Shown: positions 1-7,926 of the stretch, one piece after another
Position numbering within the stretch: the first letter of the stretch is position 1
How the letters are laid out: the number at the start of each line of letters is the position of its first letter
Assembly (NCBI GenBank): GCA_021608145.1
Contig: JAKIHM010000006.1
Location: 1 to 64,000 of the forward strand
Length of the DNA: 64,000 bases
Direction of reading: 5' to 3'
Origin: Thermovorax subterraneus
GTDB taxonomy: Bacteria > Bacillota > Thermosediminibacteria > Thermosediminibacterales > Thermosediminibacteraceae
Position numbers and translations under genes: made by a program
Notes under the pieces: generated by a model
The model's input: only the letters and a program-made list of their open reading frames with translations
Databases searched by the model: none
Told to the model about the DNA's origin: nothing

Positions 1-427
1 ATGCATCTACGCCTTCCTGGATCCTCGCTCCGCCGGAATCGTTCAGGCCTATTAAGGGCGCTCCCATCTTCATGGCCATGTCCATAACCTTGCATATTTT
101 TGCGGCGTGCATTTCGCCAAGGGAGCCACCTATTACGGTGAAGTCCTGGGCAAAGACGAAGACTAATCTGCCGTTTATGGTGCCATAGCCTGTGACCACG
201 CCTTCACCTGGGGCTTTTGTGTCCGCCATGTCAAAGTCTATGCATCGGTGTTCTACAAAGGCGTCGATTTCCACGAAGCTCCCTTCGTCGAGCAGCTTTT
301 CTATCCTTTCTCTTGCTGTGAGTTTTCCGCTTTCGTGCTGCTTTTTTATCCTCTTTTCTCCGCCGCCTTGCCTTACTTGTTCCCTTCTTTGCCTGAGCTC
401 TTCAAGTTTTTGTTCCATCGTTTCCAT
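1..427 (-). CDS. Biotin-dependent acyl-CoA carboxyltransferase / decarboxylase alpha subunit (N-terminal part)
   Basis: The minus-strand frame opens at an ATG at 427, six bases after a GGGGTG ribosome binding site, and stays open to the window edge. About 142 residues are visible. It starts [16 protein letters not shown] and contains [33 protein letters not shown] and [15 protein letters not shown]. These are typical of the N-terminal crotonase-fold half of propionyl-/methylmalonyl-CoA carboxyltransferases. In anaerobes this subunit often belongs to a Na+-pumping methylmalonyl-CoA decarboxylase. The gene lies downstream of a malonate transporter and a CoA-transferase, so decarboxylation of malonyl-CoA is plausible by context. 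Substrate is not readable from this fragment. The C-terminal half is outside the window. Confidence 0.85.
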   Translation of the reverse strand, partial: METMEQKLEELRQRREQVRQGGGEKRIKKQHESGKLTARERIEKLLDEGSFVEIDAFVEHRCIDFDMADTKAPGEGVVTGYGTINGRLVFVFAQDFTVIGGSLGEMHAAKICKVMDMAMKMGAPLIGLNDSGGARIQEGVDA

Positions 428-469
428 GCTTTTCACCCCTTTTAAACTTCACAATATTCAATCAAAGCA

Positions 470-513
470 TGAGGGCCCCAATAGATTCATTTCCATCTAT
501 ATTAGGGCCCTCA
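470..513. other. Long hairpin between madM and the carboxyltransferase gene
   Basis: TGAGGGCCC (470-478) pairs perfectly with GGGCCCTCA (505-513). The intervening bases extend the stem through AATAGAT/ATCTAT. Neither strand has a convincing T tract after it. It may be a weak terminator for madM or a structured leader or processing site for the downstream carboxyltransferase mRNA. Confidence 0.5.
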
Positions 514-555
514 CAAAAACACTCATACACTACGCCCGCTATTAATTATTTATTT

Positions 556-1320
556 TTAACCAAATATAGCTCTTATTATAAGAAAACCTACGGATGGAAC
601 AAGAAGAGTTCCTAAACCCGTGTAAAAAGTAGCCGTCATTGCACCATAAGGTACCAGTTTTGGATCTGTAGCAGCAAGCCCTCCTGCAACGCCGCTAGTC
701 GTTCCAAGAAGTCCTCCGTATACCATGGCTGCCGTTGGATTGTTTAGACCTATAACCGACGCTATTATAGGCGTAATGATCATTGTTAACACTGATTTTA
801 CGACTCCGGCTGCTATTGAAAGCGCAATTACTTCAGAACTTGCCCCAAGAGCACTCCCCGTTACCGGACCAACTATGAACGTCACTGCCCCCGCTCCTAT
901 AGTAGTTATATCCACAGGATTTTTAAATCCTAAAGCAACTGCAACAATAGCCCCAATCACGAACGAGAAGGCAACACCAACCAATAAAGAGATAACGCCT
1001 ACAAGTCCCGCTTTTTTTAAGTTTTCAAGCTTTACACCATAAGCAGTAGAGATTATGGCATAGTCTCTAAGCATCCCGCCACCTAAGAGTCCAAGGCCTG
1101 CAAAAAGCTTTATATCGGATAGACCTTTTTCCCCTCCAGTATACTTGCCAGCAATATAAGCCAAAATAAGACCGATTATTATAGCAAATGCTGAACCCAT
1201 CCTCTTTTGCCCAATGGCATCTGCTATGGAATATGCGATGAACATTATAAGCGCTACTATACCTATAGCTCCTACCAAACCATAAGACGTGAAAAGTTTG
1301 GTGATTATGTTAGCAACCAT
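556..1320 (-). CDS. madM: Malonate transporter subunit MadM
   Basis: A very hydrophobic 254-residue protein with about eight predicted membrane segments. It matches the MadM half of the two-component malonate:Na+ symporter known from Malonomonas rubra and Pseudomonas. Recognisable stretches are GLGLLGGGMLRDYAIISTAYG and NPTAAMVYGGLLGTTSGVAGGLAATDP, with a Gly-rich C-terminal half. Its partner madL lies 19 bases upstream in the same direction, as in known pairs. Expected role: uptake of malonate or a close dicarboxylate driven by sodium. The gene ends before a large hairpin. Start chosen at ATG 1320. Confidence 0.85.
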   Translation of the reverse strand: MVANIITKLFTSYGLVGAIGIVALIMFIAYSIADAIGQKRMGSAFAIIIGLILAYIAGKYTGGEKGLSDIKLFAGLGLLGGGMLRDYAIISTAYGVKLENLKKAGLVGVISLLVGVAFSFVIGAIVAVALGFKNPVDITTIGAGAVTFIVGPVTGSALGASSEVIALSIAAGVVKSVLTMIITPIIASVIGLNNPTAAMVYGGLLGTTSGVAGGLAATDPKLVPYGAMTATFYTGLGTLLVPSVGFLIIRAIFG

Positions 1321-1339
1321 ATTCTTTCAGCTCCTTTAT

Positions 1340-1714
1340 TTATTTTTTGCTCTCCTGAGACGTACCGATCTTTGAAATAAGGGGGATCAAGAGCATCGAA
1401 CCAATTGTCGCAAGTCCCCCTGCAAGGAATGCTACTGCACCTCCAGAAAAAGCCGCTACAACATTTTGGATTGAGGACATAGCTACCACTATTGGAATAT
1501 AAAGGGAACTCACAAACTCTATGCCTTTTGCAGTTTTTTCTGGAAAGGGCTTTCCTTTCGCTTCAAGGTAGTTGCTTATAAGCACCAGAAATAACATTGC
1601 AATTCCTACGCCACCCACATCTCCTTTGACTCCCAACAATTCCCCTAGCAGGTTTCCTATAAAAGTACCTGCAAACATGCAAAAGGCAATAATCCCAAGT
1701 CCATATATTTCCAT
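1340..1714 (-). CDS. madL: Malonate transporter subunit MadL
   Basis: A 124-residue membrane protein with about four hydrophobic segments. It begins MEIYGLGIIAFCMFAGTFIG, and GELLGVKGDVGGVGIAMLFL follows near residue 25. Size, order and the LGVKGDVGGVGIAM region agree with the MadL family. It precedes madM and follows the CoA-transferase gene, whose stop lies 16 bases upstream, so all three are probably cotranscribed. It would act with MadM in sodium-dependent malonate uptake. Assigned by family resemblance and by its pairing with MadM. Confidence 0.85.
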   Translation of the reverse strand: MEIYGLGIIAFCMFAGTFIGNLLGELLGVKGDVGGVGIAMLFLVLISNYLEAKGKPFPEKTAKGIEFVSSLYIPIVVAMSSIQNVVAAFSGGAVAFLAGGLATIGSMLLIPLISKIGTSQESKK

Positions 1715-1730
1715 ACAATCTACTCCTTTC

Positions 1731-2915
1731 TCAAATCACTTCATTTGCCCTCAGAGTTTCTATCTGCTCTTCAGTAAAGCCTAACATTTCTTTTAAAACC
1801 TCCTCGGTATGCTGCCCCAACAGAGGTGCAGGACTTTCAACTTTACCCGGTGTTTCGGAGAATTTAATGGGAATTCCTGGGACCTTCATCCTTCCTGCCA
1901 CGGGATGCTCAAGCTCTACGAGCATTTCTCTAGCCTTTACCTGCGGATCGTTTACAACCCTTTCTATGTTATTTATAGGTCCACACGGTATACCCGCTTT
2001 TTCTAAAATTTCCAGCCATTCATCAGTAGTCTTTTCGCTGAAGATTTCGTTTAAAATCGACTCTAACTCTTCCCAATTTTTTGTCCTATCAGGATTGGTC
2101 TTAAACCTCTCGTCGTCAATTAATTCTGGCCTTCCTACGACATTACAAAACTTAGCCCACAAATTGTCATTTCCCACTGCTATTATAACAAAACCATCTT
2201 TCGTCTTAAACGAAGAAAACGGAGTGATTGAAGGATGTCTATTGCCTATAGGTTGTGGAGATTTTCCAGTTACAAAATACCTAGCAATAGCATTTTCAAG
2301 AATAGCAACCTGACAGTCTAGCATAGCCACATCTACTTTCTGACCCAAACCTGTTTTTTCTCTAACGTTCAGTGCAGCCAGAATACCTATCGCAAGGAAA
2401 AGTGCCGCAGTTATATCTCCAATCGATGCTCCAACTCTCGTGGGTGGCCCACCGGGTTGACCGGTTATGCTCATAATTCCCCCCATTCCCTGAACTATAA
2501 CATCATAAGCAGGTCTTTGGCTATATGGTCCGGTATGTCCGAATCCCGAACAAGCTGCATATATAATCCTAGGGTTTATCTTCTTTAATTCATCATAACC
2601 TATTCCTAACTTTTCCATAGTCCCAGGCCTGAAATTCTCAACTAATACATCGCATTTTTCAACCAATTTTTTTAGAATTTCTATTCCTTCTTTTTTCTTC
2701 AAGTTCAAAGTAATACTTTTTTTATTTCTATTGATGCTCATAAAATATGCGCTTTCGTTTTTTATAAAGGGACCAAAACTCCTAGAATCATCTCCCACTC
2801 CAGGAATCTCAATCTTAATAATTTCTGCTCCTAAGTCTCCCAATATCATCGTCGCGAAAGGTCCCGCTAAAACTCTTGATAAGTCCAAAACTTTAAATCC
2901 TTCTAGTGGCTTCAT
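1731..2915 (-). CDS. Family III (CaiB/BaiF) CoA-transferase, probably for malonate
   Basis: The start is the ATG at 2915, preceded by GGGAGG at a 7-base distance. The open frame reaches further upstream, but that stretch lacks a ribosome site and covers leader sequence. The 394-residue protein opens with LEGFKVLDLSRVLAGPFATM and has the family signature VENFRPGTMEKLGIGY. Asp138 in RPAYDVIVQGMGG is the expected catalytic carboxylate that forms mixed anhydrides with acids. It sits directly upstream of madL-madM. The most economical role is therefore converting imported malonate to malonyl-CoA by CoA exchange, for example with acetyl-CoA. Substrate is inferred from context; other dicarboxylates are possible. 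Confidence 0.85.
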   Translation of the reverse strand: MKPLEGFKVLDLSRVLAGPFATMILGDLGAEIIKIEIPGVGDDSRSFGPFIKNESAYFMSINRNKKSITLNLKKKEGIEILKKLVEKCDVLVENFRPGTMEKLGIGYDELKKINPRIIYAACSGFGHTGPYSQRPAYDVIVQGMGGIMSITGQPGGPPTRVGASIGDITAALFLAIGILAALNVREKTGLGQKVDVAMLDCQVAILENAIARYFVTGKSPQPIGNRHPSITPFSSFKTKDGFVIIAVGNDNLWAKFCNVVGRPELIDDERFKTNPDRTKNWEELESILNEIFSEKTTDEWLEILEKAGIPCGPINNIERVVNDPQVKAREMLVELEHPVAGRMKVPGIPIKFSETPGKVESPAPLLGQHTEEVLKEMLGFTEEQIETLRANEVI

Positions 2916-3011
2916 CTTTCTACCTCCCAGAATTAAGTTGTTAAAAAACGTATAAAACAAAGCTTTAAGATTTTCTATCACCTCCCTATAAACTTCTAGT
3001 CTCATGAAAAG

Positions 3012-3040
3012 AAAAATGAGCCTTTAATTGAAACGGCTCA
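3012..3040 (-). terminator. Leader terminator / attenuator before the CoA-transferase operon
   Basis: On the minus strand TGAGCC (3040-3035) and GGCTCA (3022-3017) form a stem. It is extended by TTT/AAA past a bulged G and is followed by TTTTTC and TTTTC. It lies about 100 bases before the CoA-transferase start and downstream of the sigma-54 promoter at 3097-3114. Transcripts from that promoter must read through it, so it can act as a regulated terminator. Confidence 0.65.
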
Positions 3041-3066
3041 CTCTCTCACTCATTCACTCAATTCTA
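3037..3066 (-). promoter_or_regulatory. UAG/GAG triplet tract next to the leader terminator (putative HutP-like binding site)
   Basis: Read on the minus strand, the 30 bases before and into the terminator contain TAG (3066), then GAG starting at 3059, 3051, 3047, 3045, 3043 and 3039. The last GAG is part of the 5' arm of the terminator stem. HutP of Bacillus binds NAG triplets in RNA and opens the hut terminator. A HutP-like gene lies at 4724-5143. The spacing here is irregular (4 and 5 bases, then clustered), unlike the regular 4-base spacing of the known site. Binding is an inference. Confidence 0.45.
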
Positions 3067-3096
3067 TCAATATTAATTTTGCTTATTAGAGTAATT

Positions 3097-3114
3097 ATGC
3101 AATTTATGTACCAA
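3097..3114 (-). promoter_or_regulatory. Sigma-54 (-24/-12) promoter for the malonate operon
   Basis: The minus strand reads TTGGTACATAAATTGCAT, with GG and GC separated by exactly ten bases as sigma-54 requires. It matches the consensus TGGCACG-N4-TTGCA well. Transcription should begin near 3086, giving a leader of about 170 bases before the CoA-transferase start. The adjacent gene encodes a sigma-54 activator. Confidence 0.75.
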
Positions 3115-3253
3115 GCTCGATCATGGAATAAATCTGAGAATTTTAATTCTTATAAGTGTTAATCTCTTTTACATATTACATAGATCGATTTTATCATTTC
3201 ACTATGAATAAAGTCTATTTCATTAATGTATATAATTTTTACATTGTCCATTT

Positions 3254-4675
3254 TTATAACACTTCTATGCCATATTTTCTTAGCTTTTGGTATAAGCCAG
3301 CCCTGCTTATACCCAGCATTCTTGCCGCTCTACTTTTATTGCCGTTACATACCTTCAAAGCATTTATCAAGCTCTGTTTCTCAATCTCACTTAAAGTTGT
3401 GTGGTTATAGTCCTTGCTTTTCATTTTTATACAATTCAAAAACATTCCTCTCAAAATATTTTCCGGCAAGTGCTCTAATTTTATTGTGCCTTCTTCTATA
3501 AAATTAAAAGCCCTTTCTATCACATTCTCCAATTCCCTAACATTTCCCGGCCAACTGTAATTTTTAAGATATTCCATAGCCTTTTCTTCTATCCCATCTA
3601 CCTTCTTGTTGAACTTTTCACTATACTTCTTTAATAGTTGATTACAAATCAACGGTATATCCTCAACCCTTTCCCGCAACGGTGGGAGGTGAATTCTTAC
3701 TACATTCAACCTGTAATAAAGGTCTTCTCTAAATTCTCCCTTGCTGACCTTCCGTTCTAAATCCTGATTTGTTGCTGCAATTATTCGGACATCCACCTTT
3801 TTAGGCGTACTCCCCCCAATCCTCTCTATCTCCCTTTCCTGTAAAACCCTAAGTAATTTGGCTTGCATCTCGACGCTCATTTCGCCAATCTCGTCTAAAA
3901 AGATTGTCCCTTTATCTGCCAACTCAAATTTACCTACTTTGCCTCCTTTTCTGGCTCCTGTAAAAGCGCCATCTTCATATCCGAATAATTCAGATTCTAA
4001 AATATTAGCTGGTATTGCCGCACAATTTATTTTTACCAAATTATTTCCCTTTCTTGGACTCAATTCATGGATTACATTTGCCACCACTTCTTTCCCTGTA
4101 CCACTTTCCCCAGTAATTAGGACCGTAGAATCAGTGTTTGCTATTTTTGCAATTTTACTTTTTAATTCTTTTATAACCTTACTACACCCTATTATTTTTT
4201 CTAAAGGATCAATTAATCCCTTTTCAAAATTTAGACCTTCTGATAAAACCGGACCTGTATTTTCATTAAGAGGATTGCCTTTAAAATCACAAATCCTTTT
4301 TTTATCTATGAGCCTTTCTATTGCCCCAACTATTCTTCCTTCCTTCAAAATTGGTTCAATTACTCTTATCAAGTTACAATCTTCGACAATTTCCCCTTTC
4401 CCAGTTTTTATAACACTTATCAATCGCGAATCTTTAAAAACTTCATCTATTTTCTTCCCAACTATAGCGTCTTTTATTTTAGTACATGACAACAGGAAAT
4501 AAGCTCTATTGATAAACATAACATAGCCTTCGGCATCAATTACAATTATACCTTCAGGACTATCCATAAGGATGCTTTCTAAAATATAAGTTTTTGTCCT
4601 TTCAATTTCCAAGTATTTTTCTAAAAGCTTTAATTCATCCCTTATATGTAAAAAACCTCTCCCTTCCAAGTACAT
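3254..4675 (-). CDS. PAS-AAA+ sigma-54-dependent transcriptional activator
   Basis: The start is the ATG at 4675, which sits five bases after AAGGAG; the GTG at 4681 abuts that site. The 473-residue protein has a short N-terminal region and a PAS domain (about 35-130). The AAA+ domain (about 160-395) has Walker A GESGTGKE, the sigma-54 contact motif GAFTGAR and a Walker B region ending FLDEIGE. The C-terminal Fis-type helix-turn-helix reads NKSRAARMLGISRAGLYQKL. It is encoded just upstream of the sigma-54 promoter at 3097-3114 and shares a transcription unit with the HutP-like gene. It most likely activates the CoA-transferase/madLM operon on sensing a ligand through the PAS domain. A 14-base palindrome at 3137-3150 (AGAATTTTAATTCT) could be a binding site, but only one copy is present. 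Confidence 0.9.
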   Translation of the reverse strand: MYLEGRGFLHIRDELKLLEKYLEIERTKTYILESILMDSPEGIIVIDAEGYVMFINRAYFLLSCTKIKDAIVGKKIDEVFKDSRLISVIKTGKGEIVEDCNLIRVIEPILKEGRIVGAIERLIDKKRICDFKGNPLNENTGPVLSEGLNFEKGLIDPLEKIIGCSKVIKELKSKIAKIANTDSTVLITGESGTGKEVVANVIHELSPRKGNNLVKINCAAIPANILESELFGYEDGAFTGARKGGKVGKFELADKGTIFLDEIGEMSVEMQAKLLRVLQEREIERIGGSTPKKVDVRIIAATNQDLERKVSKGEFREDLYYRLNVVRIHLPPLRERVEDIPLICNQLLKKYSEKFNKKVDGIEEKAMEYLKNYSWPGNVRELENVIERAFNFIEEGTIKLEHLPENILRGMFLNCIKMKSKDYNHTTLSEIEKQSLINALKVCNGNKSRAARMLGISRAGLYQKLRKYGIEVL

Positions 4676-4723
4676 CGCCACTCCTTTTGTTGCCCGTCAA
4701 TTAATATAATTTTGTCATACTAT

Positions 4724-5143
4724 TCATACGTGCATAATTCCTAATCCGACTCTTTCGTGATTTGTCATCGCATGCATAGCCGAGTGCCCGTATATCGCAA
4801 CAGCTAACCAGTCACCGTATCTCACTACGGCTATCTTACCTGCAAAGTTTCCTCCACTCGGAGCGCTGAGCAATAATCCTTCTTTAGCTTCAAGCGAAGC
4901 ATGTATTACAGCATGAATCTCTTTTGGAGTTTTGTTAATTATATTGTTATTTAAACACGCCCCGATGACTGCAATATTAATTTTCCTTTTTAGTTCATCG
5001 CAATCGCCGCCTATACCAGTTACCCCACAAAGATATCCACTTTCTTTATATTCTCTTTTCAGTTTTTCCTCTTCTTCAGCAGTAGAAGTAAGCGCAAGAG
5101 AAAGAGCCATCTTTCCTATATTCGCTGGAGGTAACATTTCCAT
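4724..5143 (-). CDS. HutP-like RNA-binding antiterminator
   Basis: A 139-residue protein resembling Bacillus HutP, the L-histidine- and Mg2+-dependent antiterminator of the hut operon. The shared core includes IHAVIHASLEA, where His77 and His81 align with the HutP metal ligands His73 and His77. The C-terminal GDWLAVAIYG and NHERVGLGIMHV have His129 aligned with His138. It is shorter than HutP because the loop before GDW is compact. No histidine-utilisation gene is visible nearby. It is followed, 48 bases on, by a sigma-54 activator gene and then by a NAG-rich leader with a terminator. This suggests it controls the malonate operon rather than hut. The ligand is unknown. Start ATG 5143 follows AAAGGGG. 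Confidence 0.8.
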   Translation of the reverse strand: MEMLPPANIGKMALSLALTSTAEEEEKLKREYKESGYLCGVTGIGGDCDELKRKINIAVIGACLNNNIINKTPKEIHAVIHASLEAKEGLLLSAPSGGNFAGKIAVVRYGDWLAVAIYGHSAMHAMTNHERVGLGIMHV

Positions 5144-5261
5144 TTTATTGTTCCCCTTTCGATTAATGATGTTAAATTAATGCTATTATAGTTTTTATTT
5201 TATCATTTAATTTGAAATCATTCATTATTAATAAAAAGTCTTTTATTTTCATATCAAAGCG

Positions 5262-5307
5262 ATTAAAAAAGAGAGGCACCTTGTTTCTCATTTTGGCACC
5301 CCTCTTT
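5262..5307 (-). terminator. Intrinsic terminator after the SDR gene
   Basis: On the minus strand AAAGAGGGGTGCC (5307-5295) pairs over 13 positions, including G-U pairs, with GGTGCCTCTCTTT (5280-5268), followed by a T run. It ends the TRAP/SDR transcription unit. Confidence 0.85.
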
Positions 5308-5312
5308 ACTAA

Positions 5313-6065
5313 CTAAAATGCTGTCCATCCTCCATCGACCATAATGTTGGCTCCCGTGATATAGCTCGCCCTTTCTGAGGCTAAGAATAATATAACTTCA
5401 GCTATTTCTTCTGGCTTTCCTACCCTACCCATGGGAGTATGTGAAAGGATTATATTTCTCCAATTTTCGTCCTCCAATACCTTTTCTACCATTGGAGTTT
5501 CCACAAAAGCCGGCGAAATTGCATTTACTCTCACTCCGAATTTTGACCACTCTACAGCTAGAGCTTTTGTAAGCTGCTTCACGCCGCCTTTTGTAATAGC
5601 ATAAATTGACCTTTCAGGGAGCACTACCTCCCCTTGAATAGAAGATATATTTACAATAGCACCTTCTCCTCTTTCAATCATAGTCTTTCCTACTTCCAAA
5701 CAGGTGAAAAATACTCCTTTAAGGTTTATATCAACCATAAAATCCCAATCTTCTTCATTGTATTCTATAGCTTTTTTTCTTCTATTTACACCTGCACAGT
5801 TTACCAGAACATCAATTTTCCCGTATTTTTGCAAAACAATCTCTACCATATTTTTTATATCTTCTACTTTAGAAACGTCAGCAGCAATGGCTTCTGCCTT
5901 ATATCCTGATTCCACCAGTTCTTTTTCGTATTCCTTGCCTTCTTTTTCACTTCTATTTACAATTATCGCTGTTGCCCCCGCCTCGCAAAATTTTTTAACC
6001 GCGGCGCGGCCTATACCTTTCGTGCCGCCCGTTACTATTACTACTTTTCCATCAAATTCTCCCAT
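5313..6065 (-). CDS. Short-chain dehydrogenase/reductase (gluconate 5-dehydrogenase-like)
   Basis: A 250-residue classical SDR. It has the nucleotide-binding TGGTKGIG (12-19), NCAG (89-92) and Asn114 in INLKG. Ser142, Tyr155 and Lys159 form the catalytic set, and a typical C-terminus reads ITGANIMVDGG. A Rossmann enzyme of this type interconverts a hydroxyl and a ketone using NAD(P)H. It is the last gene of the TRAP transporter unit, 29 bases after dctM. An oxidation of the imported compound is therefore likely, with sugar acids and polyols as usual substrates. Exact substrate cannot be read from the sequence. Start ATG 6065 follows GGGAGG. Confidence 0.88.
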   Translation of the reverse strand: MGEFDGKVVIVTGGTKGIGRAAVKKFCEAGATAIIVNRSEKEGKEYEKELVESGYKAEAIAADVSKVEDIKNMVEIVLQKYGKIDVLVNCAGVNRRKKAIEYNEEDWDFMVDINLKGVFFTCLEVGKTMIERGEGAIVNISSIQGEVVLPERSIYAITKGGVKQLTKALAVEWSKFGVRVNAISPAFVETPMVEKVLEDENWRNIILSHTPMGRVGKPEEIAEVILFLASERASYITGANIMVDGGWTAF

Positions 6066-6094
6066 AATTGGTACCTCCCATTCATGCTATTCTA

Positions 6095-7369
6095 TTATTT
6101 CCCCAAAATTTGAGGCAACAGAAGCACCGTTTTCGGGAACAGAACGCAAACAAATAGCGCCAGGACCATCGTCCCCACAACGTAAATTACATCCGGGAAG
6201 GTGTCTTCTATTTTTATACCGACTATCCTGGATGAAGTAAATAGGCAAACAGAAAGCGGCGGTGTCACTCCACCGATCGCTAAATTCAATATCATGGTTA
6301 CGCCAAAATAAATCGGGTCGATACCCAGTTTTGTTATAACTGGCAGGAGTATCGGGGTCAACAGGACTATTGTTGAGTTGGTTTCCATGAAAGTCCCCAG
6401 AAACAAGAACAGTATCGTTATTAAAATCATCATCAATAGCGGGTTTTGTGTTATCGAAAGCAACTGTGATGCTATTAGTTGCGGAATGTTTTGCGTAGCC
6501 AAAATCCAACTGAATGGCGATGCATTTGCAACTATAAATAATATTACGGCACTTGTTATAAGGCTCCTGGAACAGATATCATACACATCTTTCATCTTCA
6601 ATTCTTTATAAACAAATTTTGCTAAAAAGAATGCATAAACACATGCAATAGCAGCAGATTCAGTTGGGGTGACTGCTCCTGACATGACACTTCCTAAAAT
6701 AAATATAGGCATTGCTAGAGGGAAAAGGGCATCTTTTATTATTTTCACCTTTTCTGCCGCAGTAAGATTCCCTATATCTCCTACATAACCTCTCTTTTTA
6801 CCGACTATGATACAGAGGATAACTAAAAAAAGCGCCGTAATTATCCCCGGTATGAACCCTCCTAAAAACATCTTTCCAACCGAAACACCGCTGCACATGC
6901 CGTATACTACCATTGATATGCTAGGCGGAATAACTATACCTAAAGTACCGCAGGCCAGCAAAGATGCTGTAAAACCTTTACTGTAACCCTTTTTTACCAT
7001 CTCCGGAGCCATTATGCCACCTATAGCAGCAGTTGTAGCAACGCCGGAACCAGATACGGCACTGAAAAAGGCGGTTGCTACAACAGCCGAAGCGCCAAGG
7101 CCTCCGGGTATTTTGCCGACTAGCATATTTGCAAGCCTCATAAGCCTAGGTGTGCTTCCATAAGCCATTATCTCTCCCGCTATTACAAAAAGAGGTAATG
7201 CAAGCCATGGAAAAGAGTTTATACCCTCAACCATCCTCTGGGGGATAATAGTTAAAATTAAGTTTCCGCTCATATAAGAATAGACCAAACAACTTATACC
7301 TATTGCAAAACCTACCGGTATGCCGATAATAAGGGCTACAACAAGAGTAATAAACAAAGCGGCTACCAT
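6095..7369 (-). CDS. dctM: TRAP transporter large permease subunit (DctM)
   Basis: A 424-residue integral membrane protein with about 12 hydrophobic segments. It has family features such as PLFVIAGEIMAYG, GIVIPPSISMVVYG, GAVTPTESAAIACVYAF and NLAIGGVTPPLSVCLF. It forms the ion-coupled channel of a tripartite ATP-independent transporter with the small subunit encoded 12 bases upstream and the binding protein before that. TRAP systems usually carry carboxylates such as C4-diacids, sugar acids or keto acids. This supports an acidic substrate for the whole locus. Start ATG 7369 follows AGAGGTG. Confidence 0.93.
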   Translation of the reverse strand: MVAALFITLVVALIIGIPVGFAIGISCLVYSYMSGNLILTIIPQRMVEGINSFPWLALPLFVIAGEIMAYGSTPRLMRLANMLVGKIPGGLGASAVVATAFFSAVSGSGVATTAAIGGIMAPEMVKKGYSKGFTASLLACGTLGIVIPPSISMVVYGMCSGVSVGKMFLGGFIPGIITALFLVILCIIVGKKRGYVGDIGNLTAAEKVKIIKDALFPLAMPIFILGSVMSGAVTPTESAAIACVYAFFLAKFVYKELKMKDVYDICSRSLITSAVILFIVANASPFSWILATQNIPQLIASQLLSITQNPLLMMILITILFLFLGTFMETNSTIVLLTPILLPVITKLGIDPIYFGVTMILNLAIGGVTPPLSVCLFTSSRIVGIKIEDTFPDVIYVVGTMVLALFVCVLFPKTVLLLPQILGK

Positions 7370-7381
7370 TAAAATTCACCT

Positions 7382-7858
7382 CTACTTCTCTTTTGTTGCC
7401 GTTGTCAAAGAGTTATATATTTTTATTAGGAAATAAAGGACCATCAAGAAACCACATAAAGTCAGCGAGCCATATACATAGCCCATAGGAATTGGCACAC
7501 CTGTACTTATATTCATCATAGTAAGTTTTGTAATGTTTATGCTGTAATACGTTATTACACACGTAAAAGCAAGGCAAACTACGTCATCAAAAATATACAC
7601 ATACCTTCTTAAGGGATTTGGCAAAAGGTCCACAAAAAATGTTATACGAGTATGGGAATCTGTGCTAACAGCAAGAGCAGCACCTAAAAAACATAGCCAT
7701 ATCATACTGTATCTTGCAAGTTCTTCTGCCCAAACAAGTGAGACTCCTACTAGATAGCGAAGCATTGCTTGGACGAATGTTACTGTTGTCATCAGTATAC
7801 ACAACACTGTAGCAATTAACCTGATCGCTGTAGCCAATTTTTCTGTGATATTTTTCAT
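7382..7858 (-). CDS. dctQ: TRAP transporter small permease subunit (DctQ)
   Basis: A 158-residue protein with four membrane segments. It has the DctQ signature region VSLVWAEELARYSMIWLCFLGAALAVSTDSHTRI at about 38-71. It pairs with DctM and follows dctP, from which it is separated by a strong intercistronic hairpin. Start ATG 7858 is preceded by GGGAGG. The order dctP-dctQ-dctM is the usual one. Confidence 0.92.
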   Translation of the reverse strand: MKNITEKLATAIRLIATVLCILMTTVTFVQAMLRYLVGVSLVWAEELARYSMIWLCFLGAALAVSTDSHTRITFFVDLLPNPLRRYVYIFDDVVCLAFTCVITYYSINITKLTMMNISTGVPIPMGYVYGSLTLCGFLMVLYFLIKIYNSLTTATKEK

Positions 7859-7885
7859 TAGTAAAACCTCCCGAGAGCTCTCTTT

Positions 7886-7919
7886 AAAGGCCCCGGTAGT
7901 TTTTGATACCGGGGCCTTT
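7886..7919 (-). other. Intercistronic hairpin between dctP and dctQ
   Basis: AAAGGCCCCGGTA and TACCGGGGCCTTT form a perfect 13-bp stem around an 8-base loop. Only three T follow on the minus strand, so complete termination is unlikely. Such hairpins commonly stabilise the binding-protein mRNA or attenuate transcription into the permease genes. Confidence 0.7.
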
Positions 7920-7926
7920 TAAATTT

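Noticed and set aside
2916-3005. N-terminal extension of the CoA-transferase frame (30 extra residues)
   Set aside because: No ribosome site at the upstream start, a consensus GGGAGG precedes the ATG at 2915, and the family begins near MKPLEGFKVLDLSR.
3137-3150. Palindrome AGAATTTTAATTCT as enhancer for the malonate activator
   Set aside because: Single copy, AT-rich, and unusually close to the -24 box, so chance occurrence is likely.
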